Source: an uncultured Clostridia bacterium (GTDB lineage: Bacteria; Bacillota; Clostridia; Christensenellales; Borkfalkiaceae). Taken from it: a DNA stretch of 7,227 bases. Below, piece after piece: positions 5,761 through 7,227 of this stretch (its first letter is position 1; every line of letters starts with the position of its first letter). The translations under genes were made by a program, and so were the position numbers. The notes beneath the pieces were generated by a model. It did no database searches and was not told the origin of the DNA. It worked only from the letters and a program-made list of their open reading frames with translations. Where the stretch lies: NCBI GenBank assembly GCA_947174175.1, contig CAMWHW010000050.1, positions 1 to 7,227 on the forward strand, read 5' to 3'.

Positions 5761-6603
5761 ATGACGAGAAAGTTTTACAAGTTGCACGGAATAGGCAACG
5801 ACTATATTTATTTCGACTGTATGAAGGAGCCGCTGGCAAACGTTGAGGAGCTGGCGGTGCGCCTTTCGGACAGACACTTTTCGATAGGCGGCGACGGCAT
5901 AATTTTGTTGTGCCCTTCGCAAATAGCCGATTGCAGAATGAGGATGTTCAACGCGGACGGCTCGGAAGGTAAAATGTGCGGCAACGGCATTCGTTGCGTG
6001 GGCAAGCTTGCGCACGACCTCGGCTACGTCAGGGGCGAGAGGTGCACGATTGAAACGCTTTCGGGCGTAAAGACGCTCGATTTCAAGTTGGATAAGGACG
6101 GCAAAGTCGCTTCGGCAAAGGTGGATATGGGCGCGGCAATTCTGCGGGCGGACGAAATTCCTTCCACGCTGAGCGGTGAAAAGATAGCTAAGTATCCTGT
6201 GACCGTGGGCGGTGAGAAGTACGATATTACCCTCGTTTCAATGGGCAACCCGCACTGCGTGACTTTCGTTGCCGACCCCTATAAAGTCGAGCTGGAAAAG
6301 GTGGGACCGCTGTTCGAAAACAACGCGCTGTTCCCCGAAAGGATAAACACCGAATTCGTGCGCGTTGACGGGCGCAACGAGCTGACTATGCGCGTGTGGG
6401 AGCGCGGAAGCGGCGAAACCTGGGCTTGCGGCACCGGTGCGTGCGCGGTTGCGGTTGCGGCGGTGCTTAACGGATATGCGGATATGAACGCGCCCGTTAC
6501 CGTTCATCTGCGCGGCGGCGACCTTACCATAACCTATACGGATACTACCGTGTATATGGAGGGAAGTGCCACGCTTGCCTTCACGGGGGAAGTGGAGATT
6601 TAA
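5761..6603 (+). CDS. dapF: Diaminopimelate epimerase (DapF)
   Basis: This PLP-independent racemase converts LL- to meso-diaminopimelate, the last shared step before lysine and the peptidoglycan cross-linking residue, in the cytoplasm. The 280 residues fit the family (about 274-280). Both halves of the pseudo-symmetric fold show their catalytic cysteine: C73 in MCGNGIRC (72-79) and C223 in WACGTGAC (221-228). Substrate-binding landmarks are HGIGNDY (9-15), [10 protein letters not shown] (62-71), MGNPHC (161-166) and ERGSGET (214-220). No other dap or lys gene is in view, so the gene appears to be separated from the rest of its pathway. The start is the ATG at 5761, which gives the expected N-terminus [14 protein letters not shown]; there is no Shine-Dalgarno sequence before it. 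Confidence 0.96.
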   Translation: MTRKFYKLHGIGNDYIYFDCMKEPLANVEELAVRLSDRHFSIGGDGIILLCPSQIADCRMRMFNADGSEGKMCGNGIRCVGKLAHDLGYVRGERCTIETLSGVKTLDFKLDKDGKVASAKVDMGAAILRADEIPSTLSGEKIAKYPVTVGGEKYDITLVSMGNPHCVTFVADPYKVELEKVGPLFENNALFPERINTEFVRVDGRNELTMRVWERGSGETWACGTGACAVAVAAVLNGYADMNAPVTVHLRGGDLTITYTDTTVYMEGSATLAFTGEVEI

Positions 6604-6624
6604 GGTAAAAATTTATATAAATTT

Positions 6625-6657
6625 AAAGCGGCATAATCTTGCAATTACGCCGCTTTT
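6625..6657 (+). terminator. Intrinsic terminator of dapF
   Basis: AAAGCGGC (6625-6632) pairs with GCCGCTTT (6649-6656). After an A-C mismatch, TAAT (6634-6637) pairs with ATTA (6644-6647) around a CTTGCA loop. The T-run is short (6654-6657), partly within the stem. A perfect 16-bp AT palindrome at 6609-6624 precedes it. The pyrG -35 box lies in the loop region. Confidence 0.72.
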
Positions 6658-6667
6658 ATGTTACAAT
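6639..6667 (+). promoter_or_regulatory. pyrG promoter nested in the dapF terminator
   Basis: TTGCAA (6639-6644), a 17-base spacer and TACAAT (6662-6667) preceded by TGT form an extended -10 promoter. The expected start is near 6674, with a leader of about 39 bases. The leader does not begin with the GGGC needed for the reiterative-transcription CTP attenuation known for B. subtilis pyrG, and no leader hairpin is evident, so that control mechanism seems absent. Confidence 0.6.
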
Positions 6668-6712
6668 GAATTATATTATACATGCAGTTGTAAATTAACC
6701 GGAGATAAAGTT

Positions 6713-7227
6713 ATGACAAAGTACATTTTCGTTACGGGCGGCGTTGTTTCGGGCTTGGGTAAGGGCATTACCGCGGCTTCGCTTGGCAGGCTTTTGAAGT
6801 GCAGGGGTTACAAGGTTGCTTCGCAGAAGCTCGACCCCTATATCAATATCGACCCCGGCACCATGAGCCCCTTTCAGCACGGTGAAGTTTTCGTCACCGA
6901 CGACGGCGCGGAAACCGACCTTGACCTGGGTCACTACGAAAGGTTCATTGACGAAAATCTGAATAAGTATTCCAACCTTACCACGGGCAAGGTGTACTGG
7001 AACGTTCTCAACAAGGAAAGAAACGGCGAGTACCTCGGGCAGACCGTCCAGATTATTCCGCACATCACCAACGAGATTAAGTCGTTCATTTACAACGTGG
7101 GCAAGACCACGAAGGCGGACGTCGTTATAACCGAAATCGGCGGCACGATTGGCGATATCGAAAGCCAGCCGTTTATCGAGGCTATCCGTCAGGTTGCGCG
7201 CGAGGTGGGCAGGGATAACTGCTGCTT
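6713..7227 (+). CDS. pyrG: CTP synthase (PyrG), N-terminal part, cut by window edge
   Basis: This enzyme aminates UTP to CTP using ATP and glutamine-derived ammonia. Only the first 171 codons (plus two bases) of a protein usually about 535 residues long are present: most of the N-terminal synthase domain, with the glutaminase domain outside the window. Visible motifs are the P-loop [12 protein letters not shown] (7-18) with K17, [22 protein letters not shown] from about residue 39, [16 protein letters not shown] (63-78) with the Mg-binding D71, and [12 protein letters not shown] (140-151) with E141. The start is set by GGAG at 6701-6704, eight bases before the ATG. The frame is open to the last base and nothing suggests damage. 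It consumes glutamine, the product of glnN, but the two genes are 4.5 kb apart and separately transcribed. Confidence 0.96.
   Translation, partial: MTKYIFVTGGVVSGLGKGITAASLGRLLKCRGYKVASQKLDPYINIDPGTMSPFQHGEVFVTDDGAETDLDLGHYERFIDENLNKYSNLTTGKVYWNVLNKERNGEYLGQTVQIIPHITNEIKSFIYNVGKTTKADVVITEIGGTIGDIESQPFIEAIRQVAREVGRDNCC

Noticed and set aside
1..7227. CRISPR array, tRNA, rRNA, insertion sequence, phage or defence island
   Set aside because: No regularly spaced repeats, no clover-leaf or rRNA-like stretch, and no transposase, integrase, nuclease or restriction motif appear in any supported frame.

Overview
The window looks like chromosomal DNA from an anaerobic low-GC-lineage Firmicute, most likely an uncultured gut-type Clostridia. 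The reasons are a type III (GlnN) glutamine synthetase, a clostridial-style PurA, a diaminopimelate pathway gene, AGGAG-type ribosome sites, near-consensus sigma-A promoters with 17-bp spacers, and AT-rich spacers around fairly GC-rich, CCC/GGC/AAG-preferring coding DNA. The genus cannot be fixed from sequence alone.

Layout, left to right. A perfect-consensus promoter drives glnN (65-2149). Its 3' flank (2152-2269) is one long imperfect inverted repeat, followed by a strong intrinsic terminator. Next comes a small DUF805-type membrane protein (2352-2723) with no visible Shine-Dalgarno. A two-gene operon follows: a three-helix membrane protein resembling DUF6442 (2813-3205) and a 74-residue XRE/HTH regulator (3206-3430). 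Its promoter is bracketed by two copies of a palindromic 20-mer. After a hairpin comes purA (3535-4818) with its own promoter. A bidirectional terminator separates purA from a convergent lipoprotein gene (4866-5648, minus strand) whose mature part is a tandem duplication. Divergent from that is dapF (5761-6603), then a terminator that physically contains the promoter of pyrG (6713 to the window edge, truncated).

Functionally this is scattered housekeeping: glutamine synthesis, AMP synthesis, CTP synthesis (which uses glutamine), and meso-diaminopimelate for peptidoglycan and lysine. Each gene has its own promoter and terminator, so I infer separate transcription units and not one pathway operon. 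The accessory content is the DUF805 gene, the self-regulated membrane-protein/XRE pair, and the duplicated-domain lipoprotein.

I see no tRNA, rRNA, CRISPR array, transposase, phage gene or recognised defence or biosynthetic cluster. The most unusual points are the twin operators, the 118-bp inverted repeat after glnN, the apparently leaderless divergent lipoprotein/dapF pair, and the lipoprotein repeat. None of these amounts to a clearly new system on sequence evidence alone.
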